From contig NC_064042.1 of assembly GCF_932526225.1 (NCBI RefSeq), positions 11,977,040-12,041,039 of the forward strand: 64,000 bases of DNA. Reading direction: 5' to 3'. This DNA is from Nematostella vectensis (lineage: Eukaryota > Cnidaria > Anthozoa > Actiniaria > Edwardsiidae). Below the pieces are notes generated by a model. That model had not been told where the DNA came from and ran no database searches. It worked only from the letters and a program-made list of their open reading frames with translations. This document shows positions 1 to 11,816 of the stretch, in pieces. The stretch's first letter is position 1. Each line of letters starts with the position of its first letter. The position numbers were made by a program, and so were the translations under genes.

Positions 1-252
1 TTATGTCATTGTGCCTCTATGTCATTGTGTCTCTATGTCATTGTGTCTTTATGTCATTGTGCCTCTTTGGGATTGTGTCTCTATGTCATTGTGTCTCTAT
101 GTCATTGTGTCTCTATGTCATTGTGTCTTTATGTCATTGTGTCTCTATGTCATTGTGTCTCTATGTCATTGTGTTTTTATGTCATTGTGCCTCTATGTCA
201 TTGTGTCTCTATGTCATTGTGTCTCTATGTCATTGTGTCTTTATGTCGGTAA
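1..252. repeat. 16-bp minisatellite
   Basis: About fifteen near-perfect tandem copies of a 16-bp unit (ATGTCATTGTGTCTCT) begin at the window edge and end at about 252. Because 16 is not a multiple of three, all three forward frames stay open and give repetitive Ser/Leu/Cys/Val peptides; these are not genes. It lies downstream of the minus-strand creatine kinase exons, so it may sit in that gene's last intron. Confidence 0.9.
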
Positions 253-539
253 GTAAAATTTGTTAATTTCCTTTCAGGCACTATTACTTCTACGAAGTAA
301 GAAAATGATACAAGTCATTAATAAAGAAGTTTTTTGTATGGTTTTGTGTGTATTTAAATAAAGAGGGGGATCTATGCAATGGCAGATGAATGGACAATCT
401 AGAAAATGTGTACCAGAAATTTATATGTGATGGTTGTATATATAGCCCCCCCTCCATGGACATTACTCCAGCACTTTTTCTAGCTTAGGGGTAACGCAGT
501 GGCTATATGCCCGACAGTCGGGAAAAGGTCCTTGATAGA

Positions 540-700
540 CTAAATGCCCAACAGTTTTCAATCTATTCAGATGCAAAAAGCATAGTATTTGAAGATTCTC
601 TAACAAGGAATGATCCACTTTTTGGCCGCCAAGGAGAGGGATGCGTGAGCACCCAGCGCTCCCCCCCCCCCCCCCACCACCACCACTACCACCACCCCCT
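540..700 (+). repeat. Dispersed repeat with poly(C) tract
   Basis: The segment with CCACTTTTTGGCCGCCAAG and an adjoining run of about 16 C is one of at least three related copies; the others are near 2190-2290 and 28372-28480. They share the order 'AGTATTT(T/G)AAGATT', 'AAGAAATG', 'CCACTTT', then a G/C run. The stretch 490-560 also matches 51300-51370 in inverse orientation. It is an interspersed repeat with no coding capacity that I recognise. Confidence 0.6.
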
Positions 701-2189
701 GTGTACGCGCCTGTCATGGAGGGCGAGAAAGACTGTCTAGCAAAAAATGTGCCGCCTCTGTGGAAAGACTGAGTTAACCGTCTTTGAAGGGTGATTCCCA
801 ATAAGCAGTCGCTTCAGTGGTAATGGACGCTCATTCGATAATAAAAATAAATCATGTAGTATAACTATTATTTCCTTTAGATTTCTTTGGACATCCATAT
901 TATATTGATCACGACAAGGCATTCATCGTGTGTGTGTATCTATTGTCTTTGACTAGAAATCATTCCTTTAACCATCTCATGTTTCATAGTTTGAATGGCA
1001 CGAACTCATTGATTGATTGGTTTCTCTCGAGTCGTTTCTCCATCTTGATTAAGAGATTCACCCCGTCAATCACCTTTTGAACCAATTGAACCTGCGAACC
1101 AAAGAGAGCAAGTCGCATTGTAGGTTAAGCCTGGCTTTATCTTATAGAAGGAAAGAGAAAAAGAAGACACAGCCGCGGATCCGCCCCTGAAGTGGCCTGC
1201 GGCAAAACAAAGTTCGAGCAAGTGCGGCGGTTTACGACCTGGCCGAAAAGGGTTCTAAGCTCTTGATTCGTTGTAGGAGTGTCCCAGAATGGTGTTTTAG
1301 CATGTGCGAATGGGACCCAGAAGGCTAAACACTACGTTCTAAAATATATAGCCTACCTCTGTGTATCCAAGTCTATCAGCGTTTGAAATGTCATAGATAT
1401 CTTCTCTTATGGGGGTGTTGTCACCATCTATAACAGATCAAATAATTTGATGTATGGAAATTTAATCTTTCAAATTTGTTCCAGGTTAATGGGGATAACT
1501 AACAAACCTAGCAACCTTTTCTTTCTGGATTTCCTTGGCTTATTTTCTGGGCCGTTAAAAATAGAATCCGTTTTGTTGTTGTTGTTGTTGTTGTTGTTGT
1601 CGTTGTTGTTGTTACTGGAATCTAGAAAATGGAAGGACACCGACTGACCCCTTTTAAAAGTACCACTGATCATGGCACATTCACTTATAAGAATTTTAGC
1701 GAATTGATTTATGATAAATTAGCCGATAAGCACATTTTTGGGCGGGGCGGGGTACAGGGTTCATGAGTCGTATGTTATCATGGTATACGGTTGATGCTAC
1801 GACTCCACTGACCTGTTCCGCGCTTCTGAAGACGTAAAGAGCAGAGAATAGCATCAAATCGAGGATCCTGGTTTGAAATTAGAAGTAGTTATTACAACTA
1901 TACATTCCCTGCTAACATAGCTGTCTTACCGAAAGCTATTCATTTTTAGATGGAAAACGGCCCCTTTGACCCAAGATTTCATTAAAGGAATGACCATCAG
2001 GGAATAATGGATCGAGTGCGAACGAGCTTTAATGTCGTATCGACAAAATGTAAAAAAATATTACTGCCAAGTAAGAACCAATAATATACTCTCTCCGTCG
2101 CCGTTTTTAGCTACCAAAGTTGCCAAATATTGGCCAGGGGAGAAACCGGGGGAACCCAGGATTGGCTGAAGGTGGGTGCGCAGTCATAG

Positions 2190-2290
2190 GTCTCGTGTAT
2201 GGAAAAAGCTTTGTATTTGAAGATTTCTTAATAAGAAATGGCCCACTTTGGGGGGGGGGGGGGGGGGGGGGAGGGAAGGGGTGGTAAACA
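2190..2290 (+). repeat. Dispersed repeat copy with about 20-nt poly(G)
   Basis: Second copy of the family at 540-700. The order TATGGAAAAAGC, AGTATTT-like, AAGAAATGGCCCACTTT is followed by about 20 G. It sits in the presumed intron just downstream of the second creatine kinase exon. Confidence 0.55.
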
Positions 2291-2336
2291 AATAGAACAA
2301 GTGCCTTGCGTAAGACCACAAATATTTACACCTCAC

Positions 2337-4422
2337 CTTTCCCAGGCAAGGCAGCTTGACGTGCACGCTTGCTCTTAGACCAGTGCCAAGGTTACTCGGA
2401 CAAGTATTGATGTAGCCCAGATGCCTGTTTCGCATGAACTCGTGCCCAAATTTCTGAATCCTACTCTCAAGCTCCTTGAGCCCGCGATAAAATCTCTCGT
2501 ACGTTCTTTCCAAATCGCCACCCGTTTCCATGGAGATGACCCTCAAATGGTCTTCCTCGTTGACCCATATAAGGAAGCTTTTGTCTTTCGTGTGCCATAC
2601 GCCGCGCCCATCGGGCCAGTCACGTGACATACCGCTGCTTACAATTAGCGGATGCTTAGTGGCGTCACTGAGCACGTGCTCCAAGGATAGATGATGGTAG
2701 TCCTGTGGTGTCATTGACGAGAGAGCGTAGTAACGACCTTCAAATTCACCTTATAGAAAAAAAAAATTGCTACTTTTTCTGTTTAAATTAGACATTAAAA
2801 ACGCGTTAAGATTATTTTTTTCGAAATATGTTTTCTCTTTACCTTAGGAAACGCTGGCCCCATTAGTAGATTTCGTATTATCAAATCAGCATACTGATTA
2901 CATCGATCCGCCTCCCTGGACCCTCGGGACGATCTGTCATGGGTTCTTTGCGTTTTCAGAAAGGAACAAGCGTGCCTTTTTCTTATTTTAGAATAAACCC
3001 ATTGACCCCTGGCTATTTTTGAGCTAAAAAATAAAACGAAAACAGATGCCTGCACCCTCTGTTTTGAGTTTTTTAACAGCCCGTCAAAGAAAAACACCGC
3101 TGAACCTAGTCAGCGTTATCCTCAACCCTCTATTTTTTAAGTTTTTTTTATAGCCCGTCAAAGTCAAACACCGATGAACCTAGTCAGCGGTATTTAAGCT
3201 TTCCAACCGTGCTTTGCGGCCCAATCTCTGACCCCCCATAGTTGTGTTATTCGCAGCACAAGTTGATGGTTGCTTGTATTTTTCATAAAAAACCCTATTA
3301 GCATATTAGCCAGCACTCCTAATGCTGTCTTTTCTGAAACAAATTGATCCATTATTGTAAACACTGGGTCTGTTGACATGAATTCATTTGTTTGACTTTG
3401 GCGTGAAAAGACTGTCTAATTTTGAGAGGCGTGTTCACTGGCCTTGCCCTCGTGAATTTTTTCATGGTTAATCCAGAATGCTTCGCAATCTTTAGTGTCA
3501 ACAAGATGGTTTAAGAAGCCTTCAAGGAGTTGGCATTGTAATTTGACTGTTTGAAGCCATGGAAATGGACCTGGAGGATCAGACTAAAGATATCAATGTG
3601 TCTTGGATAGCTTCTAATATGAACCACTTTTGTTTACCTGAGAGTCTGGTGTTTATTGCCTCGCCCTAGCCCCTTTTTAAAAGTGGTTTCTGAGACATAT
3701 CGAACATGGGCTTTTTATGGATCGGCAGGTCTGTTGTACAAGGACATCAAATAAAAGTGTGATTTTAGCTTTTTCTTACCCTGCATGGTTCCGAGTGCGT
3801 TCTTCGCGATTTGCTCAATTCCACGTTTTTCCTTGCGACTGTTGATGGGCGAGAGTCGAAACCCTTTGATCGATCTGCATGCCCGAACTCGACACGAAAG
3901 AACAAAATTCTCATCGAACTTGCCATGCTTGACTTTTGTAGGGTTGGTATCAGAAACATGAGTCGCATTTTGCTTATAGCCATTGTGGCGTTCTTCGATC
4001 ACTAAATCAAAAAGCTCTGCAAATACTCGAAAGGATTCCTCATCGCCTGCTACGATTCCACACGGTGAAATATTCGGATGAGTCGGATTGTCGACTCCGG
4101 GCTGGATTGCCTGGTCTAATGTGAAACCATTGCTCGTTTTCCGATCACAGAGGTGGACGTACATCTCCGGAGTCAAATGCCTTGCCATAATATTATTATG
4201 ATTCCACAAGGCAGGGAAGTTAGCTAGTGCTTCTTCTCTCAGAGCCATATATTTTGATTGTGATTTTGTCTGTTTGATAATGTAGCATAACCAAGCGACT
4301 CCCAGGCCGGCCCCCGCCACAGCCACTCTTTTGTCGTTTAGTTTCTCGACAAGCCATTGGATGTATTCTTTAAGGTCGTCAAGAACTTCTGAATAAGACG
4401 AAGAGCCGAGAAGCCGCGCCAT
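2337..4422 (-). CDS. Creatine kinase, mitochondrial-type (3' end outside window)
   Basis: ATP:guanidino phosphotransferase, which reversibly moves phosphate between ATP and creatine. Exon 1 is 4422-3780 (214 codons plus one base); exon 2 is 2749-2337. The join is phase 1 with GT-AG borders, giving 352 residues. A hydrophobic helix (about 33-50) precedes the guanidino kinase N domain (about 66-150), as expected for a mitochondrial or membrane-associated isoform. Exon 2 shows the family signatures WVNEEDH (276-282) and [11 protein letters not shown] (330-340); Cys331 matches the reactive cysteine. The usual SRVRTGRS stretch reads CRVRACRS, keeping the arginines. Roughly the last 55 residues are missing and no matching exon was seen at 1-2336, so the gene probably runs off the left edge. 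Family is certain; creatine rather than another guanidino substrate is likely. Confidence 0.9.
3052..3192. repeat. Tandem duplication of about 70 bp in creatine kinase intron
   Basis: Two imperfect copies (about 3052-3117 and 3124-3192) share 'AGCCCGTCAAAG', 'AACACCG' and 'TGAACCTAGTCAGCG'. A more distant relative lies near 4950-4990. No coding meaning seen. Confidence 0.65.
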
Positions 4423-5027
4423 ATCTATTTATCCGCCCTGGAAACCGACTAGTGTGACGTCACAATTTTCTCAGTGTCGTTAACCAACAGCTCTCATTCC
4501 TCGCGCGATAGCATTTGGGCGTGCGCGCGAACACAAACATCTTTTTAGAACAGCAACACTACCTTTTTTTTTTTGCAACATGTCTCGAAAAATATAATAA
4601 TTGCAAGTCGCACGCGACATTTTTGTGCGACTTGAAGAAATTTGTTGCGGAAAGTAGAAGTGAGTTTTTCTTTTTCTACGAAAAAGAAAAGCAAGTTGAA
4701 AAGGCATACACAATTTCACACAACCTCAGGATGGTAAGCCTGTGAACTATACAAGTAGGAAGAGGGTAACAGCGCGCTGTCCTTACTTTTTCTACTCCTC
4801 CCCAAAGCACTTGACATGGGTTACGGACAATGATAACTAACCCATTTTTACAAACTTGTCTCCCCCCCCCCCCCCCCCGGCCTTTTAAAAATAGAAGAAT
4901 CAAACAAAGAAAACAAAGTGCAACGGAGATCTCCAAGTATTTTTTTTTAGTTCTTTTTGCAGCATGTCAAGGTCAAATACCGCTGTTATAGCTTGCCGTA
5001 TTGGGATAGAATCTTTGCATGATATGC

Positions 5028-5133
5028 TACCCTTTCAGCAGAGCTTTCTTCCTCTTTGTTTCTATCAGTTCGTGGATAAGTTCTGGACTGATAGAAACAA
5101 ACAAGAAGAAAGCTCTGCTAGTAGGGTAACCTA
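5028..5133. mobile_element. Short inverted-repeat (hairpin) element
   Basis: Two arms of about 43 nt (GCTACCCTTTCAGCAGAGC... and its near-complement ending ...GCTCTGCTAGTAGGGTAAC) flank a loop of about 15 nt. It resembles a tiny MITE or foldback remnant. No ORF. Confidence 0.6.
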
Positions 5134-5919
5134 ATCTGGATGTTTGCAAGCAGAGGTTGATTGATTTATTTTATTTTAATTTTTTTTGCCTTGAGCTATT
5201 AAATAAACTTTAATAAAAATTCTAAAAAAATAAAAATTATAAAAAAATAAAAATTAATTAAAATCTAAAATCGTTTACAGATTTTTTATATGTTTTCTGT
5301 TTGCCATCTATTCCTTGTCGAGTCCTGGGTATCGTGAGATGATCGTGTTACATTTGAATATACTGTATATGTAATTTTGTGTTTTTGTGGGTATCATAGC
5401 CGGTTTTAGCCGGTCCATTGTCGTTTTTTCCAGACGCGGTCGCTTCCATATAAGGAAACATATATATTCCTTATTTGGAAAACCTGCATAATTCTTGTAA
5501 TTTTTGAATTGCCGTACCGCAGGTGCTTCGCAAACTTTATGAATTGTATTCAGAAGAGAAAAACAGTGACTGTGACCATCTTTAGAATGAGAAGGCCTCT
5601 GAAAAGAAACGAAAATTCCTCGGTACCAGACCCCTAAAACGACAACGGTTTCTTCATATGGGTCTTACCACAGTGTGAGCCTTATCGAGTTTAAAAAAAG
5701 TATCATTCATCTTTCACAGATCGTTGAATTCAAAACCTACGAATGCCTACGAATCTACAGCTAAGGCTCCCTGCGCTTCTTTATTATCTATCCTATATAA
5801 TATAGACTTAGGCATTGCCTAAAAGCGGAGCTCCAAACGACAAAATCTTTCCTTAATTCTCGCTTAATAATTTAAGAAATTTTAAATATTATTATTATTA
5901 TATTTCTGTTTTTGACGGT

Positions 5920-6735
5920 TTCAACGATTTCACAAATCACCCCCTACGATGTTTCGACGCAAGGGTAGTTTTACTTTTACTGACGTCATCGATGACGTCA
6001 CGCATCACGTGACCATATCTTCGCACCACCCTTGACACACATGACACCTATCAAGTTTGGTTGCTATACAATTTTTCTTTCACGAGATATGAATGTTTCT
6101 ACATTGATGATGTCATAATCACGTGACTATATTAGTGCACCCCCTTGACAGGTTCATGACACATACCAAGATTGGTTGTCATGATGTCTCGTTCATGAGA
6201 TAAGAATATTAGTGACGTCATCGATGACGTCACAAATCACGAACCATATCCGTGCATCCCCCTTGACACCAACATGACACCTGCCAAGTTTGGTTATGAA
6301 ACAAAGTTTCTTTCAAGAGATATGATTTTTTTGCTTTTTATCACGTTTCTTGCTTTTAGTGACGTCATCGATGACGTCACAATTACGTGACACCAACATG
6401 ACACCTACCGAGTTCGGTTGCTATACGATGTTTCCTTCGTGAAATATAAATATTTTTTTAATTTGGTGACGTCATCAGATTTTTGCTTCTAGTGACGTCA
6501 TTGATGACGTCACAAAACACATGACCACAGTTTTGCACTTCTCTTGACAACATACATGACGCCTGCCAAATTTGGCTGTCATACGATGCTTTTTGGGGAC
6601 GGACGGACGGACATCGCGTCACCAAAACTCGAGTCGATGGGTTGCCAATATTTGTTACCATATTTTTCTTAGGTATTGGCAGGGGCTCATAAGTAGGGTC
6701 AATCGACTTTCCCACATTCTGGTACTATATAAGTG
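5920..6735 (+). repeat. Interspersed repeat rich in TGACGTCA palindromes
   Basis: At least three diverged sub-repeats of about 150-200 bp carry TGACGTCATCGATGACGTCA-type palindromes, 'CACGTGACCATAT', 'CTTGACA', 'ATGACACCTACCAAGTTTGGTTG' and 'TTTCACGAGATATGAA'. The 3' part (6594-6735) holds a GGAC repeat and ACTCGAGTCGATGGGTTGCC. The same family lies inverted at 37385-38000, and a remnant lies at 49330-49500. TGACGTCA is the consensus CREB/ATF site; any regulatory role is inference. Confidence 0.75.
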
Positions 6736-6739
6736 TCAC

Positions 6740-8235
6740 GGGACAGGATAAAAAAATGTCACACTCTGTGAGAAAAGGTTAACACAACAGCTATTCTTTT
6801 TGTTCAATTACTCAGTGGTTTATTTTGCAGTCTGGTGTGAATAAAAGGTTGTCTTTACTCATAAAAACATTTTTTTAGGAAAATAACCGGGGGGTATAAG
6901 CAGATTTTCGAAGAAAATTTAAACTGCAAATATGTTATATAATAAATGTATTACTTGGTTTATACCCTGTGAATGACAGCCCAGAGAAAAGGGCCTCTGC
7001 TACTGTAGTCTGATCATAAAAGGAGGGCCAGGAGAACTAGTAATAATTGAAAGCTCTCCTCACAGATAATGCCTCTTGTCTGGCAATGGAACCTTCACAA
7101 AGGTTGATGGCAGGAATAGTGTTGTTGTTTGCTTAACATCATAAAACAGTGATAGATCAAAAAGCAGTATGGTTGTAAATTGTTCCTCAATCATTACTTA
7201 AAGGATTAAAAAATATATCTTAATAGTTAAAAGTTGGATGGGACACAATCGTATATTCATTACACCATGGTAATGTATTCTCGTTTAAATGTATGTCATA
7301 AGCTTTGCTTGACTAAGAACTTTCCAGCTTTTTTAGTGAATTTTAAGCAACATTATTCATGTATATTTCCCCACAGAATGAGAATTTTGATTTGGCAATG
7401 TCCATGCAACTTACACACCCAATGATCCCAAAGATCATATGGCCACCAAGCTTCTGGACATGGGGATTTGCCAGTCCACTTGGGGGGAAGGGGTGGAAGT
7501 ACTTTATTTCAGACTTTGGTATTCACAAGTCTTTTGAGATTGAACCACATGATTAACAACTTAGGGAATGTGTGTTATCTTTTGGGTTGTTGTTTTGCCT
7601 TTTGGGTCACATTTTTATCAGGTTAATTATCATATGGGTGTGCCTGTTTGTTGATAGATGCTTTAAAAAATGAATATAATAGTGTTTTGCTTTGCTTTAT
7701 TTATTGATATCCTTGAAGGGTATGAGACACATCCATTTAGGTATATAGGGTTATTTCTGCAATGATCCCTACAAAATCAAAATCTTGGGGTATCACCTGG
7801 GGGCCAGTATGTCCATCTCAACCACATATGCATTGGTCCTAGGGAAGAGAGGCCAAAACAGTACTCATACCTAAAATAAAATGTGATACTGAACATTTAA
7901 TTGAACTGTAGACCTTGATATAGCTAAACTTTATCAACAAATACACAAGCACCAAGAACCTTGATCAAAAAAACGTAGCTAACATTAAAACAACAATAAA
8001 AGTTAATAAAAGAGTTTTATTATCCCAACAATATTTTATAACATCTTAACATTTACAAAGATGACATGAACTACTGTGTAAGTAACCTGTTCAACAAGTA
8101 TAGTTTAGTAGAGGGAGGGGTGTGAAAAGTCCCATTGGCCCTTTAATCTATAGTTGCTTTATTTCCGAACCTACGTTTCACAAGATAAGCTGGTCAATAT
8201 CTTTGGGGACTTCAGAGGTTTGATTAGGTCAGAAA
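6740..8235. other. AT-rich interval, no gene recognised
   Basis: No exon with recognisable homology was found. A possible exon-like stretch at 7375-7556 follows a CCCCACAG acceptor and stays open for about 60 codons, but its translation resembles no family I know. Confidence 0.5.
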
Positions 8236-8236
8236 T

Positions 8237-8370
<134 letters not shown>

Positions 8371-8502
8371 CCACGCCATTTCCACAAATTCGGAGAGATG
8401 TGCCAAATGTTTTTCATTTCAAGACTATACCAGATAGAAAAGTTCCAATTCACGCGTTTTTGTAAGCGAGAGGATAAAACTCGCAAAGGCGCCATTTTCA
8501 AG

Positions 8503-8834
8503 CCAGAAAATATCCATACCCACCCCCCTCCCCATTGAGGGATCTGGGTGAATTGAGTGAAACCCGACTGGCACCCGCCGCCCGGCCCGCCGCGCCTCCC
8601 AGCCCGTTTTTCGTATGCCCTAGGGCATACACAAGGCCTAGGGTATACCGTCTAGGGGCCTCGTGGGAGAGGCGTATGTTATAGGGGTCGTTTAAAGCAT
8701 TTGCTTCAAGGGGATGGCGGTGCGTGCCCGTTTTCGGTAGCGCTAGGCGCTGGGGGAAGCAAGGGGGGAGCCTAGCGCCTAGCGCTAAGTATAACAGGGT
8801 GGCTGCCCCCCTTGGGTGGTAACGTGTGGGAACC
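8503..8834 (+). repeat. Polinton left terminal inverted repeat
   Basis: About 330 bp, matched in inverse orientation by the right end. It contains nested palindromes such as GTATGCCCTAGGGCATAC (8618-8635), CTAGCGCCTAGCGCTA and CGCTAGGCGCT. The inner edge is GGGTGGTAACGTGTGGGAACC. Confidence 0.85.
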
Positions 8835-8989
8835 CAGTCATGCTTAGCAGGGCGTGTCGCACACGCAACCCAGTCGATTCTCACACACTATACGCCCATT
8901 TAGACCTATCTTTGGATTGGTATCTGCTAGCAGGCTATGAAAGGTCAAAACCTGTGTCAGTGGCTCACGATTGGGAGGTTAGCTCATTG

Positions 8990-9112
8990 CGGGAGAGGTT
9001 GCATCTATGAGCATTGCAAGATACATCGCGCTAGGTTGAGGAAGGGCGCAATCGAACCTCGTCCCTGTAGAAAGTGTGGGCCTGCGGTAATAACCCTGTA
9101 AAACACAAGCTC
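8990..9112 (+). pseudogene. Zinc-finger-like remnant, left end of Polinton
   Basis: A short open stretch reading inward from the left inverted repeat translates with Cys/His spacing CIYEHCKIH, then RLRKG, then PCRKCG, and stops at TAA. The same pattern (CKVH, RLRKG, PCKICG) appears in the minus-strand reading inward from the right end (about 19400-19520). Small zinc-binding proteins near Polinton termini are plausible, but the fragment is too short to assign. Confidence 0.35.
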
Positions 9113-9225
9113 GTTTACAAAGAACAGCGGGCTCGAAGTGGCGACCCGAAGTGGCTTGGGATCCGAAGAAGTCAGGGAGCTTGGCCAAAGAACCAAGCAC
9201 TGCGCCGAATCTGCCGTGAGATCTA

Positions 9226-10614
9226 GTGGCCACAACCTCTGCAAAGATGTATCTAGCCGGCCAAGGAGGATCGGGGAAGACCGAGTGGGCGGTGAGCATG
9301 TTCCGCAGCCGCAACGTTGTGGTGCTCACTCCCGAGAACGACCTCGCCCACAACCATCGCAATAACCCGCGCCTCGCGGTGAATGCTCAAACCTACCACC
9401 ATTACCTCTGCATACCAGCGGAGAAGCCGATAGAGGAGTGGAGACCTTCCGAGCTGGGGCACAAACTCGACCTTCTTGCAGAAGTAATCATCATTGACGA
9501 GTGCTGTAAGGTACAGACTAAAATGCTACGCGCCATCCTAGAGTATCTCGCCACGTGGCCGTGTCAGGTAGTGTGTTGTGACGACTATGGGCAGGTTCCG
9601 CCCTGGGGAGATAAAGAGGGGCCTCACAATATGCTCGAGGAGTGGGCACAAGGGAACATCCGCTGGTTCGAGTCCGACTACCGCTTCCTGTGTGAAGACT
9701 GCGGAAAGCCGTACAGTACATGCGACGGCCTGCCCTCCTCCAGGCTCCACGAAATAAAGGACCGGATTTGGTGTCGGTCAGATTCCCAACAGCTTGAGGT
9801 GTTTCGAGAGGAGTGGGATGGGGTAGCGTTCGACGCGGCGATCGAGCAGGCCCACCCAAACGATAAGTGAGTGTGCTCGACCAACAAGATGGGGGCTCTT
9901 GTTCAGCAGCGATTGATAGAGTACCACAGGAAAAACTACCCCCGATTGCCAGCAACCACCCGCTTTGACCCTTATCCTAGCGTCGCGCATCGTTATCGCA
10001 AGCAAGGGCGGCCAGTGCCCGTGCCAGACAAAAGAGGTGAGAAGGTCGACGCGTACAAAGGTACGGTAGTCGAGGTTTCTCTCGACGCGGCCCTTAACGG
10101 GCTTCCCCTCGATTGGAAATACGCGGGCTGGGGAACCGTCCACCGGGTGCAGGGCAAGACTATCCAGACTCCAAGACGTCTGTTTATCATAGACCACAGC
10201 TTAGAGGGCTGGATCACGAATGCTGTATACACCGGCATCTCCCGCGTGCGGCACGCCGACCAGATAATTCCCCCCGATAACGCCCCCGGTGCCTTGGTTC
10301 CCACAGAACTGCAGGCTACGCCCAGTGAAGAACTCATTATAGCGCGAATCAAGCGATACGCTATAGACGACAGGCAAAAGGGTCGCACAAAGTACACTGG
10401 ATCGCACCACGTTCTAACGGTAGACCAGGTACTCGGCATGATTGCTGATGCGGAAAAGAAGTGCACGGTCTGTGGCACTCAGCTTCTGTTTCAGGGATAC
10501 ACCAAGGGCCATCCCCAATGCTTCAGTATCGACCGGCTAGACGACAGTCAGTGTCACTACAAGTGGAATGTCAGACTCACGTGCCTTAGCTGCAATAAAA
10601 GGCACAAGCACTGA
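9226..10614 (+). pseudogene. Superfamily 1 helicase fused to HNH endonuclease (one in-frame stop)
   Basis: Polinton replication-module protein remnant. The N-terminal part has Walker A GQGGSGKT (residues 12-19 from codon 9226; first ATG at codon 8) and a Walker B-like VIIIDECC. The second half has helicase motifs VHRVQGKT and VYTGISRVR. The C-terminus carries a zinc/HNH nuclease pattern: CTVCG, FSIDRLDD, NVRLTCLSCN (about 10450-10611). An in-frame TGA at 9868-9870 splits it; the same frame continues immediately, so this is a nonsense mutation rather than a frameshift. In related cnidarian Polintons this region sits downstream of, or is fused to, PolB. Here an upstream TGA (9217-9219) and the inverted repeat leave no room for the polymerase. 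Confidence 0.8.
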
Positions 10615-10651
10615 TCACGCAACACGCAACTGCGAACGCGTGAAGCCGTGC

Positions 10652-11571
10652 TTAGAGTACGCCGTGTAACACTGGCTGTCCGGGCTCCATAACCCTCTTA
10701 AGTATTGGGTATGCCTTGCTTGTCCACCACGGGTCCGTCGCTCGCCGTCGGCCCTTGTCCTGGAGGTCTCCCTCGTTTACGGCGATGTACACCTCCGTTC
10801 CGACCTCTAAGGGGACCTCTAGGGAGGGGCTTTTCGGCTTTGAGAGGCACGCGCCTCAGCTTTATGGCGTCTTTAGGCGCAAAGCCAGTCATGCGAGTCT
10901 TCGTTGCGTTTATGTCCGAGATGACGATTGGCAAAGCAGTAACCCACTCGCGGTTTGTTTCGCCGGATGCAAGCTCCTTCGAGTACTGCGCACGAAATAG
11001 GCGCTGTGCCAGCCAGCGATGGAAAGACTCGACGAAAGCTTGGCTCCTGTGGTGCCCTGGCTCAGCCCGTCGGACCTCCACCCCGTGGTCTGTTAGGAGC
11101 TTTGTGGTAGCACCCTTGAACTCCGTGCCGTCATCAACCATGAGAACTAAGGCCATGTGAGAGGTCCCTCTGCATAGATGTCAGCGAGTTGGCGGGAGAC
11201 AGCGGCCGCGTTCTTAGTCCTCAGTGGGCGGGCGGCTTCATATCGTGAAGCAACGTCAACGACAGTCAGGGCATACTTGTACCCGCGGTCGGTTCGCAAG
11301 AATAGTAGGTCTGGCTGGTGGATACGGTTCGGTGTCTGCTCCGAGAAATGGGCGTATGAAGTCGGAGGAGGGGGTCTGTGTCGGAGGAGGGGGTCTGTGT
11401 GTAGCCCCCGACGGGCTGCGAGCTTACCAACTTTCGCACTCGATCTATGGAGGCTGAGCCCTTGGGAAGTTTGGCATGCAGAGCGGTCACTCCTTGGAAG
11501 CCACCTCTGGCGTAGTATATAGGACGAAGGAACGCATCGAGTTCTTCGTCGGACATGCGCTTCGCCGCCAT
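10652..11571 (-). pseudogene. Polinton integrase (rve/DDE family), multiply frameshifted
   Basis: Retroviral-type integrase that would insert the element. The minus-strand reading starts at the ATG at 11571 (AAKRMSDEELDAF). The catalytic triad is visible in pieces: HQPDLLFL (first Asp), LMVDDGTEF (second Asp) and QAFVESFHR (Glu). The hallmark YKYALTVVDVASRYEAA lies between them. A C-terminal segment with RRRATDPWW, close to the chromodomain-like tail of Polinton integrases, runs in a further frame to a TAA at 10652-10654. At least three frame changes separate these blocks. One coincides with a 19-bp tandem duplication (CGGAGGAGGGGGTCTGTGT twice, about 11362-11399). Non-functional in this copy; family assignment is firm. 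Confidence 0.88.
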
Positions 11572-11816
11572 TACGTGTCGGCAATGTATTGCAACAGGTG
11601 TATCAGTCTCCCACAGGCGGTTGCTGTCTGCTCGGGTAGTGACGAGGCGGTCTTTCTGAGGTCGGTAGGCCCTCGGAGAACGAAATTGGCGAATGTCTTA
11701 ACGCACTCCCTGTCTGCGAGCCACAACTCGAGGCTTCGGTTAGCAGCGTCACCAAAGCTACATAATCCACCCATCGATATCGCAGTCGACTTGTCTCGCT
11801 TAGCAGCGGCTGCTAC

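Noticed and set aside
3-266. Three overlapping Ser/Leu/Cys/Val reading frames
   Set aside because: All three frames are open only because of the stop-free 16-bp minisatellite.
10705-11160. Plus-strand 151-codon frame in the Polinton
   Set aside because: Antisense shadow of the integrase, whose catalytic motifs are on the minus strand.
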